A DNA stretch of 64,000 bases from Pseudomonas vancouverensis (GTDB lineage Bacteria; Pseudomonadota; Gammaproteobacteria; Pseudomonadales; Pseudomonadaceae): assembly GCF_004348895.1 (NCBI RefSeq), contig NZ_RRZK01000008.1:310001-374000 (forward strand), in the 5' to 3' direction. Positions 53,971 to 61,696 of this stretch are shown in pieces (position 1 is the stretch's first letter; the number at the start of each line of letters is the position of its first letter). The notes below the pieces were generated by a model. The model made no database searches. It was not told where the DNA came from and saw only the letters and a list, made by a program, of their open reading frames with translations. A program made the position numbers and the translations under genes.

Positions 53971-54365
53971 CGGGTGATGGTTACGCGTGTGCCCTGGCCC
54001 GGCGCGGTATCCAGTTCGAATTCGTCCACCAGGCGCTTGGCGCCGGTCAGGCCCAGGCCCAGGCCGGAACCGGAGGTCCAGCCATCGGTCATCGCCAGCT
54101 TGATGTCGGGGATGCCGGGGCCTTCGTCGCGGAAGGTCAGGCGCAGGCCGCTGCGGGCATTTTCATCGAGGATCTGCCAGTCCATATTGCCACCGCCGCC
54201 ATAGACCATGGTGTTACGCGCGAGCTCGCTGACGGCGGTGACCAGTTTGGTCAGGTCGATCAGGCGCATGCCGCATTCCTGCGCGAGCTTGCGCGCAGTC
54301 TGGCGGGCCAGGACGACGTCCTGCTCTATGTTGATCGGTTGAGTACCGCTGCTGCGCACGGTCAT
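53961..54365 (-). CDS. rsbT: RsbT-like serine/threonine kinase (stressosome)
   Basis: A 134-residue GHKL-type ATPase of the RsbT group. The N-box is SELARNTMVYGGGG, the G1 box DEGPGIPDI and the G2 region GSGLGLGLTGAKRLVDEF. RsbT phosphorylates RsbR and RsbS and is then released to activate a downstream target. Its start overlaps the rsbS stop by four bases. No RsbU phosphatase or sigma-B is encoded here. Confidence 0.92.
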   Translation of the reverse strand: MTVRSSGTQPINIEQDVVLARQTARKLAQECGMRLIDLTKLVTAVSELARNTMVYGGGGNMDWQILDENARSGLRLTFRDEGPGIPDIKLAMTDGWTSGSGLGLGLTGAKRLVDEFELDTAPGQGTRVTITRWT

Positions 54366-54724
54366 TGCTGGTGTACTCGGTCCTGTAACAGTTGCATGCC
54401 GCGCTCGACGTTCAAGGCCGTCTTCACGCCCGGCAGGGTCAAGCCCAGCTCGACCAGGGTGATGGCGACGGCGGGCTGCATGCCGACCAGCACGGTCTGG
54501 GCATCCATGATGCTCGACAGGCCGGAAATGGTGCCGATCATCCGGCCGATGAACGAGTCCACCATGTCCAGCGCCGAAATGTCGATCAGCACGCCACGGG
54601 CAGTGGTTCTGCTGATGCGTTCGGACAGATCGTCCTGCAGGGTCAGGGCGAGCTGGTCATGCATGTCGACCTGGATGGTCACCAGCAGGAAGTCGCCCAT
54701 CTGCAAAATAGGAATCCGTTCCAT
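54362..54724 (-). CDS. rsbS: RsbS-like STAS-domain stressosome scaffold
   Basis: A 120-residue single STAS domain. The phosphorylatable serine is at about residue 57 in ALDMVDSFIGR, equal in context to Ser59 of B. subtilis RsbS. It ends and starts within a few bases of its neighbours, giving a tight rsbR-rsbS-rsbT order. In stressosomes RsbS holds RsbT until phosphorylated. Confidence 0.93.
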   Translation of the reverse strand: MERIPILQMGDFLLVTIQVDMHDQLALTLQDDLSERISRTTARGVLIDISALDMVDSFIGRMIGTISGLSSIMDAQTVLVGMQPAVAITLVELGLTLPGVKTALNVERGMQLLQDRVHQQ

Positions 54725-54728
54725 GGGC

Positions 54729-55580
54729 TCAACCTGCCTTGTTGACGCTGAGCCCCAGTCGGGTCAGGGCCAGTTTCAGGGCGTCGGCCAGGTTGGCTTT
54801 GGTCACTACGCCTTGCAGGTCCAGGCCCAGGTGCACGATGGTCTGGGCGATCTGCGGACGCACGCCACTGATGATGCAATCGGCACCCATCAGGCGAATC
54901 GCGGTGACGGTCTTGAGCAGGTGCTGGGCGACCAGGGTGTCGACAGTCGGCACGCCGGTGATGTCGATGATGGCGATTTCCGAACCGGTGTCGACGATCC
55001 GCTGCAACAACGACTCCATCACCACCTGGGTGCGTTGCGAGTCGAGGGTGCCGATCATTGGCAGCGCCAGTACGCCGTCCCACAGCTTGACCACTGGGGT
55101 CGACAGTTCCAGGAGCTCTTCCTGCTGGCGCTTGATCACCGATTCGCGGGACTTCTGGAAGGTACGGATGGTGTGCATGCCCAGCGCATCGAGGAGCTCG
55201 GAGATTTCCCACAATTGCTCGGCCAGCAAGGCAGGGCTGTCCTGATAGTGGTTTTGCAGCAGCGCAAACATCGGGCCCTTCAAGGCAAAAATGAAACTGG
55301 CGGTCTGCTGCGAATCCTGGCCGAGCGTGGCGCGACTGTGGGAGAGTTTTTCCAGGAAGACCCGAATCTCGTCCCAGCCCGGCGTATTGATATTCTGGGT
55401 GTTGCCATTCTGCAGGCCGCGGACCAGCAGGTGCAGGAACTCTGAGGTTTGTTGCTTGAGGTCCTGTTCCTTGAGGTTGCGCGTGGCACCGCTGTTTTCC
55501 AGGCCGTTGCTCCACTCGGCAAGCAGTTGGGCCTGGTTTTTTGACATCGCCTCGAGAGTGCTGCTTTGCAGTGCCGCCAT
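54729..55580 (-). CDS. rsbR: RsbR-like stressosome sensor protein
   Basis: A 283-residue protein with a helical, non-haem globin-like N-terminal region (about 10-155) and a STAS domain (about 160-275). Two threonines match conserved phosphorylation sites of RsbR proteins: Thr215 in GVPTVDTLVAQ and Thr247 in RPQIAQTIVHLG. The start at 55580 has AAGGAG nine bases upstream; the open frame to 55655 is not supported. As first gene of the operon it provides the sensory turret; the signal is unknown. Confidence 0.92.
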   Translation of the reverse strand: MAALQSSTLEAMSKNQAQLLAEWSNGLENSGATRNLKEQDLKQQTSEFLHLLVRGLQNGNTQNINTPGWDEIRVFLEKLSHSRATLGQDSQQTASFIFALKGPMFALLQNHYQDSPALLAEQLWEISELLDALGMHTIRTFQKSRESVIKRQQEELLELSTPVVKLWDGVLALPMIGTLDSQRTQVVMESLLQRIVDTGSEIAIIDITGVPTVDTLVAQHLLKTVTAIRLMGADCIISGVRPQIAQTIVHLGLDLQGVVTKANLADALKLALTRLGLSVNKAG

Positions 55581-55758
55581 GTGCTTTTGCTCCTTGAAAA
55601 GTGGGGGCCGGGCCACCGAAAGATGACGCGCGCCATTCAATGACATTTGCCGCACGAAATAGTTGTTCGTGTTTGCCGTTAATTTCTATTCAGTGCACAT
55701 AGACTCTAGTCGGCGAAACGCAAGGTGATGATTTATTTAGTCATTCCTGCACAACAAA

Positions 55759-55784
55759 AAAGCCGCATCCATCGATGCGGCTTT
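55759..55784. terminator. Terminator for the DUF4142 gene
   Basis: AGCCGCATC pairs with GATGCGGCT; A-rich sequence on one side and CTTTCG on the other allow termination in either direction. It lies just after the DUF4142 gene on the minus strand. Confidence 0.75.
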
Positions 55785-55803
55785 CGTCTTGGCAAGGGTG
55801 AAT

Positions 55804-56325
55804 CTATTTGCTCGGGTGGGCAGCCTGAAGCTGTTTGGCCATGTCCAGGTGCTTCTCCAGCGCAGGCAACATCTTCTGCGCAAAGCCCTTGAGTTCGGTG
55901 GCCCCTGCAACCCGGTCGTCCGTCACCGTGTCGGCCTCTTTCTTGAACAGCTTGATGGTCTCTTCGTGGGCCTTGACCTGATTGTTGGCGTAGGCCGCAT
56001 CGAAGGACTCATCGCGCATGTCGAGGATCTTCTCCTTGGCCTGTTTCACCAGCGTCGTGCTGTCCGGCACCTTGATGTCGTGCTGTTTGGCGATGGCGGC
56101 CAGTTCGTCATTGGCCTTGGAGTGATCGCTGATCATCATGTTGGCGAACGCCTTGACGTCGGCCGAGGCGCTTTTTTCCAGGGCCAGTTTGCTGGCTTCG
56201 ACTTCGGCGATACCGCCGGCGGCAGCGTTGTCGACAAAGTCATTGGAGGTGGCAGCAAATACGCTGCCCATGCAACTGCTCAAGGCGATGGCGAGGGTGA
56301 GGTGGCGCAGGTTGAATCCGTCCAT
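55804..56325 (-). CDS. DUF4142 periplasmic protein
   Basis: A 173-residue secreted protein with a signal peptide (hydrophobic core LTLAIALSSCMGSVF, cleavage near AAT) and a helical mature domain of the DUF4142 family: NDFVDNAAAGGIAEVEASKLALEKSASADVKAFANMM, then a second helical pair. Members are predicted four-helix bundles, often stress-induced in pseudomonads; function is unproven. GGAG lies eight bases before the start. Monocistronic, followed by a terminator. Confidence 0.88.
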   Translation of the reverse strand: MDGFNLRHLTLAIALSSCMGSVFAATSNDFVDNAAAGGIAEVEASKLALEKSASADVKAFANMMISDHSKANDELAAIAKQHDIKVPDSTTLVKQAKEKILDMRDESFDAAYANNQVKAHEETIKLFKKEADTVTDDRVAGATELKGFAQKMLPALEKHLDMAKQLQAAHPSK

Positions 56326-56541
56326 TGGTCATTCTCCACGGGGATGTATGAGGGTGTTCAGTCATCGATAACCGGTGGAGGCCTGAAAACAGGCAAAGGT
56401 TTTACCGGATCAGCCACAGGACGACGAACGGGCACCGCTGGTCTGACAGGCGGTCGACAGAAGCGCCTAACCAAGGCCATTCTGATAGTTGGTGAACGCA
56501 ATTAGTCGCGTTTGCTACCGATTAACAAACGGAGGTGTTCC

Positions 56542-56775
56542 ATGCCGGTGCCCCACGACCTTTTTCAGGATCTGAAACGCACAAAGGAAGAAATTCAGAA
56601 GAAACGCGCTGAAGATCCGTTACTGGATTCACTGATCAACAAGTATTCCCAGGCGGATAAAGCGGTGGTGGAGGCAGAGGAGGCCAAATCCAGCGATGAC
56701 GCGGTGACCAGACTCAAAGCCAAGCGCCTGGAGGTCAAGGACAAGATCGTCAGGCAGCTCCAGTCGCCTTCCTGA
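56542..56775 (+). CDS. Small DUF465/YdcH-like protein
   Basis: A 77-residue helical protein related to YdcH (DUF465), with the family pattern DPLLDSLINKYSQADKAVVEAE and a basic C-terminal half (RLKAKRLEVKDKIVRQL). A strong GGAGGT five bases upstream fixes the start. Function unknown; such proteins are small coiled-coil cytoplasmic proteins. Confidence 0.82.
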   Translation: MPVPHDLFQDLKRTKEEIQKKRAEDPLLDSLINKYSQADKAVVEAEEAKSSDDAVTRLKAKRLEVKDKIVRQLQSPS

Positions 56776-56881
56776 CTCACCAGCGGTCGCCGACGACGGT
56801 TGAGCGAAAAATGGAACGGCGATAAACCCCGGCACCTCGAATGTTCAGAGACCGACAATACGGCTCCATGCGAGGTGCCCC

Positions 56882-57043
56882 ATGAATCAGCCAAAATTCC
56901 CAAGTGAACAGCAGGGCGGTTACGACCCGATCCCCACGCACCCGGAACCCTTGAGTCCGGAGCACAACACGGTCAATCCCGAGGAAGATCCGGGGCTTGA
57001 TGACCTGCCGCCAGACGATGCTGGCGATCCTGATCCTGATTGA
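56882..57043 (+). CDS. 53-residue acidic, proline-rich protein
   Basis: A very short gene: ATG with GAGGT five bases upstream, 53 residues ending DDLPPDDAGDPDPD. The protein is acidic, proline-rich and without cysteine or hydrophobic segment, so probably disordered. It begins MNQPKFPSEQQGGYD. Coding quality is supported by the ribosome-binding site and by reading frame length for such a biased composition; function unknown. Confidence 0.55.
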   Translation: MNQPKFPSEQQGGYDPIPTHPEPLSPEHNTVNPEEDPGLDDLPPDDAGDPDPD

Positions 57044-57056
57044 ATCCCCGCCCTTT

Positions 57057-57082
57057 GCAGGAGCAAGCTCGGTCCCACAGGG
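57057..57082. repeat. REP-like repeat
   Basis: TTGCAGGAGCAAGCTCGGTCCCACAGG, a degenerate REP unit between the 53-residue gene and the SMP-30-like gene, followed by a run of nine G (57080-57088). Confidence 0.6.
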
Positions 57083-57094
57083 GGGGGGATTGAA

Positions 57095-58171
57095 TCAATG
57101 CAGCGCCTTGCCCAACGGCATCCGCGCCATGTTCTGTGCCTTCAGCGATCCGAAATACAGCCAGTCGCCGTACTCGCGTACGGTGGTGATGGGTGAGTAA
57201 TTGTCGCTGCTGCCGTCCTGCAGGTTGGCGATCACCTTGCCTTCGAGGTCCAGTCCCAGGGCAAATCCGCGTTTTTCCACTGGCTTGGGCAGAACGGTCA
57301 TTGCCCGCACGATCATCTTGCGTATGAATGGATGGGCCGCCGTGCCATCGAGCAGGGCGTTGCGTGGTGCATACAAGGCCACCCAGAAGCGGTCGTGGCC
57401 GTTGAAGGAGAGGTTGTCCGGCAGCCCCGGCAGGTTGTCGATGAACAGGTCGTGGGTTCCCGCTTTCGGGCCTGTCAGCCAATAACGGCTGATGCGGTAG
57501 GCGCCGGTCTCGTTGACCAGTACATAGGCATCCTCGGGGCCCAGTGTCACGCCGTTGGCGAACTCCAGTTTGTCCAGCAGGACGCTGGTATCGCCGGTCT
57601 GGAAGTCGTAACGCAACAGTCGACCGTCACCGCCGTGCTCGATGATCGCCTCGCCGTCGTGACCATAGCCGTAACGGCTGGAGGCATCGCTGAAATAGGC
57701 GTATCGACCCGGCTTGTCGATGGCCACGTCGTCGGTAAAGCCAAAGGGCACACCGCCGGCCTGTGTGGTCAGCGGTACGAGTCGGCCTTGGGCATCCAGT
57801 GACAACAGGCCTTTGACCGCATCGGCAATCACCAGCAAGCCGTTGGGATGCCGCGCCAGGCCCAGGGGGCGGCCGCCGGTGTCGGTCAGTACCTTGCGCA
57901 CATCGCCGTCAATGCTGGTGCTGATCACTCGGCCGTCATGCAGGCCGGTGATGAGCCTGTCGTTTTCCAGTAGCAGGGCTTCCGGACCGTCGATCCCGGC
58001 GGCGCCAGCGCGTTCAAGTCCCTTGAGGCGTTGATTGTCTGCGTAGGGGCCGCTGCTCAGCGAGGGGGCCGGCGCGGGTGACCAGGCAACCGGTTTGACC
58101 TTGGTCGGCCACAACAGCAGGAAACCGGCAATCGCGACGCTGGCCAGCAGCGCAACATGACGCAGCCTCAC
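57095..58171 (-). CDS. SMP-30/strictosidine synthase-like protein with membrane anchor
   Basis: A 358-residue six-bladed beta-propeller-type protein. An N-terminal hydrophobic anchor (LLASVAIAGFLLLWP) is followed by repeats such as GPEALLLENDRLITGLHDG, GRPLGLARHPNGLLVIADA and FGFTDDVAIDKPGRYAYFSD, the pattern of SMP-30/gluconolactonase and strictosidine synthase-like proteins (APMAP type). Related enzymes hydrolyse lactones or aryl esters using a metal. Its start overlaps the stop of the upstream hydroxylase-SRPBCC gene by four bases, so the two act together. The substrate is unknown. Confidence 0.85.
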   Translation of the reverse strand: MRLRHVALLASVAIAGFLLLWPTKVKPVAWSPAPAPSLSSGPYADNQRLKGLERAGAAGIDGPEALLLENDRLITGLHDGRVISTSIDGDVRKVLTDTGGRPLGLARHPNGLLVIADAVKGLLSLDAQGRLVPLTTQAGGVPFGFTDDVAIDKPGRYAYFSDASSRYGYGHDGEAIIEHGGDGRLLRYDFQTGDTSVLLDKLEFANGVTLGPEDAYVLVNETGAYRISRYWLTGPKAGTHDLFIDNLPGLPDNLSFNGHDRFWVALYAPRNALLDGTAAHPFIRKMIVRAMTVLPKPVEKRGFALGLDLEGKVIANLQDGSSDNYSPITTVREYGDWLYFGSLKAQNMARMPLGKALH

Positions 58172-59313
58172 GCGCTGATTCTCTTGGCTGCCAAATGTTG
58201 TTGCGCCATCTCGGCCAATGCCAGCATGGATTGCGCGGACTCATGATCGATACGACGCTTGAGCAGCAAGCGGTTGGCGATGCGCATCGCCAGGCCACTG
58301 AACTGGTACTCCAGCGTACGGACAAAACGTGTGCTGCTGCCCTCGGCAACGCACTCGTAGGTCAGCACCAGCGACAAACCGTGATCACCCTGTGCGCGAG
58401 CGTTCCAGCGCCGTCCCGGCAGGTACTCCGCGACTTCCCAGCTCAAGTGTCCATCGCGTCCGCCGGCGCGTATGTCCTCTTCGAAACGGGCACCTGCGTG
58501 CAACGGGCCGGCCGGACCCTCGATCCGCAACGACGAGGGATGCCACTCAGGCCAGAGCGTCACGCTGCTGGCGTAGGCGAGTATCTCGATAGGGTGTCCG
58601 GCAATGACAATCTGATGCTGCATGCGGGTCATGGCGTGTCTCGTCAGGTTGAGCGAATCATTTTCAGGCTCCCAGTAAAGGGTGCCGAACAGGTAGTCCA
58701 TCAGCGGGAAGACGATGTTGAAGTTGCGCTCCTGCATCAGCTCGCGCCGATGATGCAGTTCGTGCAGGCGACGCATCTGGCTGATCCAGGGTAAGCGCGC
58801 GACAGGGTGGTGCGCCGGTAAGTGCTCGCAGGCGTGGAACACTTCATAAGCGAGGTAACCGAGCACCAGGCACCCGGCGACCAAGCCGGCGACGTTTGCG
58901 TCCAGTTGCTTGAGCAGCCACCACAAGGGCAGGGTGATCACCAGCGTGTGCAGCACGATCAACCAGGCTGGGAACAGGATCACCCGCCAGTCGCGGGCAC
59001 TGTCATAGGCCATGTGCCCAGGGGCGAAGAAGCTGTGGTGGTCACCGGCATGCCGCGCGTAAAACATGCGCGCGTAGTTTTTTTTGTGGTGCCCCAGGTG
59101 GCGGTGAATCAGATAAACGCCGAGATTGAACAACAGCAGTGACGCAGGCACTGCCAGCCATTCCAGCGGCTGAACCTGGTGCACGCTGCTCCAGAAAACG
59201 CTGATGGCCAGCGACCCGAACAGCAGGACAAAAGCGCCATGCAGCCAGGGGTTGTACAGCGGATGAATGGCCGCGCGATAGCGGCTGCGAAATCCTTCGG
59301 TGGTCTGCCTCAT
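58168..59313 (-). CDS. Fatty acid hydroxylase-family protein fused to an SRPBCC domain
   Basis: A 381-residue protein with two parts. Residues 1-215 are a membrane-bound fatty acid hydroxylase/sterol desaturase domain with about four helices and the histidine clusters HRHLGHH, HAGDHHSFF, HACEHL and HELHHRR, which bind a di-iron centre. Residues about 235-370 lack membrane segments and look like an SRPBCC/START-type lipid-binding fold (HQIVIAGHPIEILAYASS, then FRTLEYQFSG-like end). A hydroxylase joined to a lipid-binding domain and coupled to an SMP-30-like protein suggests hydroxylation of a lipid or hydrophobic compound; the exact substrate is unknown. Confidence 0.82.
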   Translation of the reverse strand: MRQTTEGFRSRYRAAIHPLYNPWLHGAFVLLFGSLAISVFWSSVHQVQPLEWLAVPASLLLFNLGVYLIHRHLGHHKKNYARMFYARHAGDHHSFFAPGHMAYDSARDWRVILFPAWLIVLHTLVITLPLWWLLKQLDANVAGLVAGCLVLGYLAYEVFHACEHLPAHHPVARLPWISQMRRLHELHHRRELMQERNFNIVFPLMDYLFGTLYWEPENDSLNLTRHAMTRMQHQIVIAGHPIEILAYASSVTLWPEWHPSSLRIEGPAGPLHAGARFEEDIRAGGRDGHLSWEVAEYLPGRRWNARAQGDHGLSLVLTYECVAEGSSTRFVRTLEYQFSGLAMRIANRLLLKRRIDHESAQSMLALAEMAQQHLAAKRISA

Positions 59314-59418
59314 GCAATCACCTGTCGTTTTTGTTATCTCCTGCAGGTTAGTTGATTTCGGTGATCCGGCTGGCCGAACCTTGAGGGTGGAACGGCCATG
59401 ATCCGGTGCAATCCGGCG

Positions 59419-60282
59419 TCAGGTCAGCGGGTTCCAGCGTTGCGACCAGTCTTCGTCGGAGTCGATCACTTCGCGCAGCAGGTCGAAGGCGCGTTGCAGG
59501 GTCGGTGAATCACGGTCGCGGGAGTAGACGAGGTAGGTGGGATAGTTGAATTCCGGTGCCAGGGGCACCCGTTCCAGAGCGCCGCTTTGCAGGTAGCTCT
59601 GCACGACGCGGGTGCGGAAGTAACCGCTGCCACCGTTCTCCAGCAGAAATTGCAACGCCGGCGGTCCGAGGTTGAACGTCAACGCCGCCTTGGCTTTTTC
59701 CGGCAGGGCGGCGTCGTGCTGGCGGCGGAAGTCGGTACCCCAATCGATGTACACGTACGGCTCGGGTTTTTCCGCAAGGCGTACGAGGATGAGCTTTTCT
59801 TCGAGCACCTGCTCGACCTGCAAGCCCGGCCAGTATTCGGGCTGGTAGACCAGCGCGGCGTCCAGCACGCCCAATTCAAGTTGGCGCAACAGGTTTTCGC
59901 CGTCGCGGATTTCCATGCGCAGGGCGTGGCTGGGGATTTTTTCGCGCAGTTGCCCGGCCCAGGCGAGCATCAGCGGGTTGCACAGGCTGACTTCGCCGCC
60001 AATGTGCAGCACGTCGCGATAGCCTTCCGGCAACGGTAGATCCCGGCGCGCTGCTTCCCAGGTTTGTACCAGTTGATTGGCGTACATCACGAAGGCCTCG
60101 CCGTTGGGCGTCAGGCGTGCACCGGCGCGATTGCGCACGAACAGCGTGCTGCCCAACTGGCTCTCGAGTTTTTGCACGCGGGCGGTGATGGCGGTCTGGG
60201 TGACATGGAGTTTTTCCGCTGCCGCCGCGAGGCTGCCGTGACGGACGATTTCCAGGAAGGTACGGGCGAGATCGATGTCCAT
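59419..60282 (-). CDS. LysR-family transcriptional regulator
   Basis: A 287-residue LysR regulator: N-terminal helix-turn-helix (MDIDLARTFLEIV, then AAAAEKLHVTQTAITARVQKLE), linker helix and a periplasmic-binding-like effector domain (DVLHIGGEVSLCNPLMLAWA). It is upstream of, and on the same strand as, the hydroxylase/SMP-30 pair, with 105 bp between, so it may control it or a remote target. The effector is unknown. Confidence 0.9.
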   Translation of the reverse strand: MDIDLARTFLEIVRHGSLAAAAEKLHVTQTAITARVQKLESQLGSTLFVRNRAGARLTPNGEAFVMYANQLVQTWEAARRDLPLPEGYRDVLHIGGEVSLCNPLMLAWAGQLREKIPSHALRMEIRDGENLLRQLELGVLDAALVYQPEYWPGLQVEQVLEEKLILVRLAEKPEPYVYIDWGTDFRRQHDAALPEKAKAALTFNLGPPALQFLLENGGSGYFRTRVVQSYLQSGALERVPLAPEFNYPTYLVYSRDRDSPTLQRAFDLLREVIDSDEDWSQRWNPLT

Positions 60283-60341
60283 GGACTGGCCAGTTTGTGA
60301 TGAGCGAGCATTTTAGGAGCGCTGACTCCCTCGCCACAACG

Positions 60342-60369
60342 ACGAATCCCGCCAAAGGGCGGGATTCGT
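60342..60369. terminator. Terminator hairpin downstream of the SCP2 gene
   Basis: ACGAATCCCGCC pairs with GGCGGGATTCGT around AAAG. The stem is 12 bp and perfect, but T-tracts are short on both strands. Confidence 0.65.
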
Positions 60370-60408
60370 TTGCAGCGCTGCACGCTCCCGCAAGTCGGGA
60401 GCAGATGC

Positions 60409-60726
60409 TTAGGCCGGGAACAGCTCGGACAGCTTCATCGACAGCATCATGTCGCCTTCAACGCGCAGCTTGCCGCCCATGAAGGCCTGCATGCCGTCGG
60501 TTTCGCCGCTGACGATACCCTTCAGGGTTTCGCTGTCCAGGACCAGAGTGCAGTTGGCATCAGGGTTTTCGCCTTCCTGGATGTCGCAGGTGCTGTCCTT
60601 GACGATCAGCGCGTAGTGCTTGTCTTCGTCAGTGATGTTGAAACCGAAGACCAGGTCCAGGCCGGCAGCAGCGGCTGGGTTGAACTTGGCTTGCATTGCT
60701 TTTACGGCGTCTGCTACGGAGGTCAT
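60409..60726 (-). CDS. SCP2 sterol-binding domain protein
   Basis: A 105-residue protein made of one SCP2 domain. It begins VADAVKAMQAKFNPAAAAGLDLVFGF, has the central LVLDSETLKGIVSG segment and ends with the hydrophobic-tunnel helix FMGGKLRVEGDMMLSMKLSELFPA. SCP2 domains bind fatty acyl or other hydrophobic ligands. It lies 60 bp downstream of the histidine phosphatase gene on the same strand. Confidence 0.9.
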   Translation of the reverse strand: MTSVADAVKAMQAKFNPAAAAGLDLVFGFNITDEDKHYALIVKDSTCDIQEGENPDANCTLVLDSETLKGIVSGETDGMQAFMGGKLRVEGDMMLSMKLSELFPA

Positions 60727-60785
60727 GGTTCGATCCTTTCTTGGGTAGGAGCTGGGTAAACAGCCAGGGTCACAATAGTCCGGAC

Positions 60786-61496
60786 TCAGCGAAACGTGAT
60801 GAGTTCCGGGGTCTTCAACAGTTGCAGGTGTGTATGACCGTTGAAGGAAGCCAGGGACACCTCGCGACCACGAAATTTCAGTTGGTTGAGCGAGGTGTTG
60901 ACGATTTGCCAGTTCAGTTCAAAGGCCTGTCGGGCAGGCATTTGCGTAATCAGGTGGAGCAGGGCAGTGATGGTGCCGCCGGAGGTGAACACGGCGATTT
61001 TCTGGGTGTTGTCAGCCTGCTCGAGGATTCTGTTCAGCCCGCCCCGAACGCGCTCGACAAACCCCAGCCAGCTTTCCAGCTCGGGGGTGTCATGTGTGCC
61101 GGCCAGCCAGCGCTCGATGATCAGGGCGAAAATGCGCTGGAACTCGGCGCGGTTTTGCGCGGCGTTGCGCAGGATGTTCAATGCGTTCGGTTCTTGCGGC
61201 AGCATCGCCGGCAACAGGGCACGGATGACCGCATCGGCATCGAATTCGTTGAAGGCGGAATCGGTTTCCAGGATCGGTACCGGCAGGCCCACGGCGGCGA
61301 ATTGTTCCAGCGCGCTGTTGGCGGTGTGCTGTTGGCGGCGCAGGTCACCGGCCAGGCAGCGATCGAAGCTGATCCCGAGTTCGGCCAGGTGTTGACCGAG
61401 GATTTCTGCCTGACGAACACCGGTCGGCGAAAGGACGTCGTAGTCGTCCGCACCAAAGGAGGCCTGGCCATGTCGAATCAAGTAGATACTGCCCAC
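60786..61496 (-). CDS. Histidine phosphatase-family protein
   Basis: A 236-residue phosphoglycerate mutase-like protein starting at GTG 61496 (GSIYLIRHGQASFG follows). The catalytic RHG motif is at residues 8-10 and the second histidine region is VFTSGGTITALLH, in which the usual GH pair is altered to GG, so the phosphatase activity is not certain. The frame is open to TTG 61559. Family members dephosphorylate small metabolites or proteins. It is upstream of the SCP2 gene on the same strand. Confidence 0.8.
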   Translation of the reverse strand: MGSIYLIRHGQASFGADDYDVLSPTGVRQAEILGQHLAELGISFDRCLAGDLRRQQHTANSALEQFAAVGLPVPILETDSAFNEFDADAVIRALLPAMLPQEPNALNILRNAAQNRAEFQRIFALIIERWLAGTHDTPELESWLGFVERVRGGLNRILEQADNTQKIAVFTSGGTITALLHLITQMPARQAFELNWQIVNTSLNQLKFRGREVSLASFNGHTHLQLLKTPELITFR

Positions 61497-61696
61497 GTCC
61501 GCGTCATCCCGGTACGTTGAAGGTTTGGCGAGGTTATGAGGATGGCGGTGAGCTGTCAATGAAAAAACATACGCTTGTTTGAAATGCTCGTTACAGGCCT
61601 GTTGCCAGAGGTTTCACGGCTGGTCGCAACGCCGGCTCATGGGTATGCTGGAGGTATCCCGCGCGTTTAATCCGCGCATCGTTCAAAGGAGTCCCT

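Noticed and set aside
56347..56505. Glycine-rich basic plus-strand frame of about 53 codons
   Set aside because: There is no good ribosome-binding site, and it lies in the promoter region of the minus-strand DUF4142 gene.
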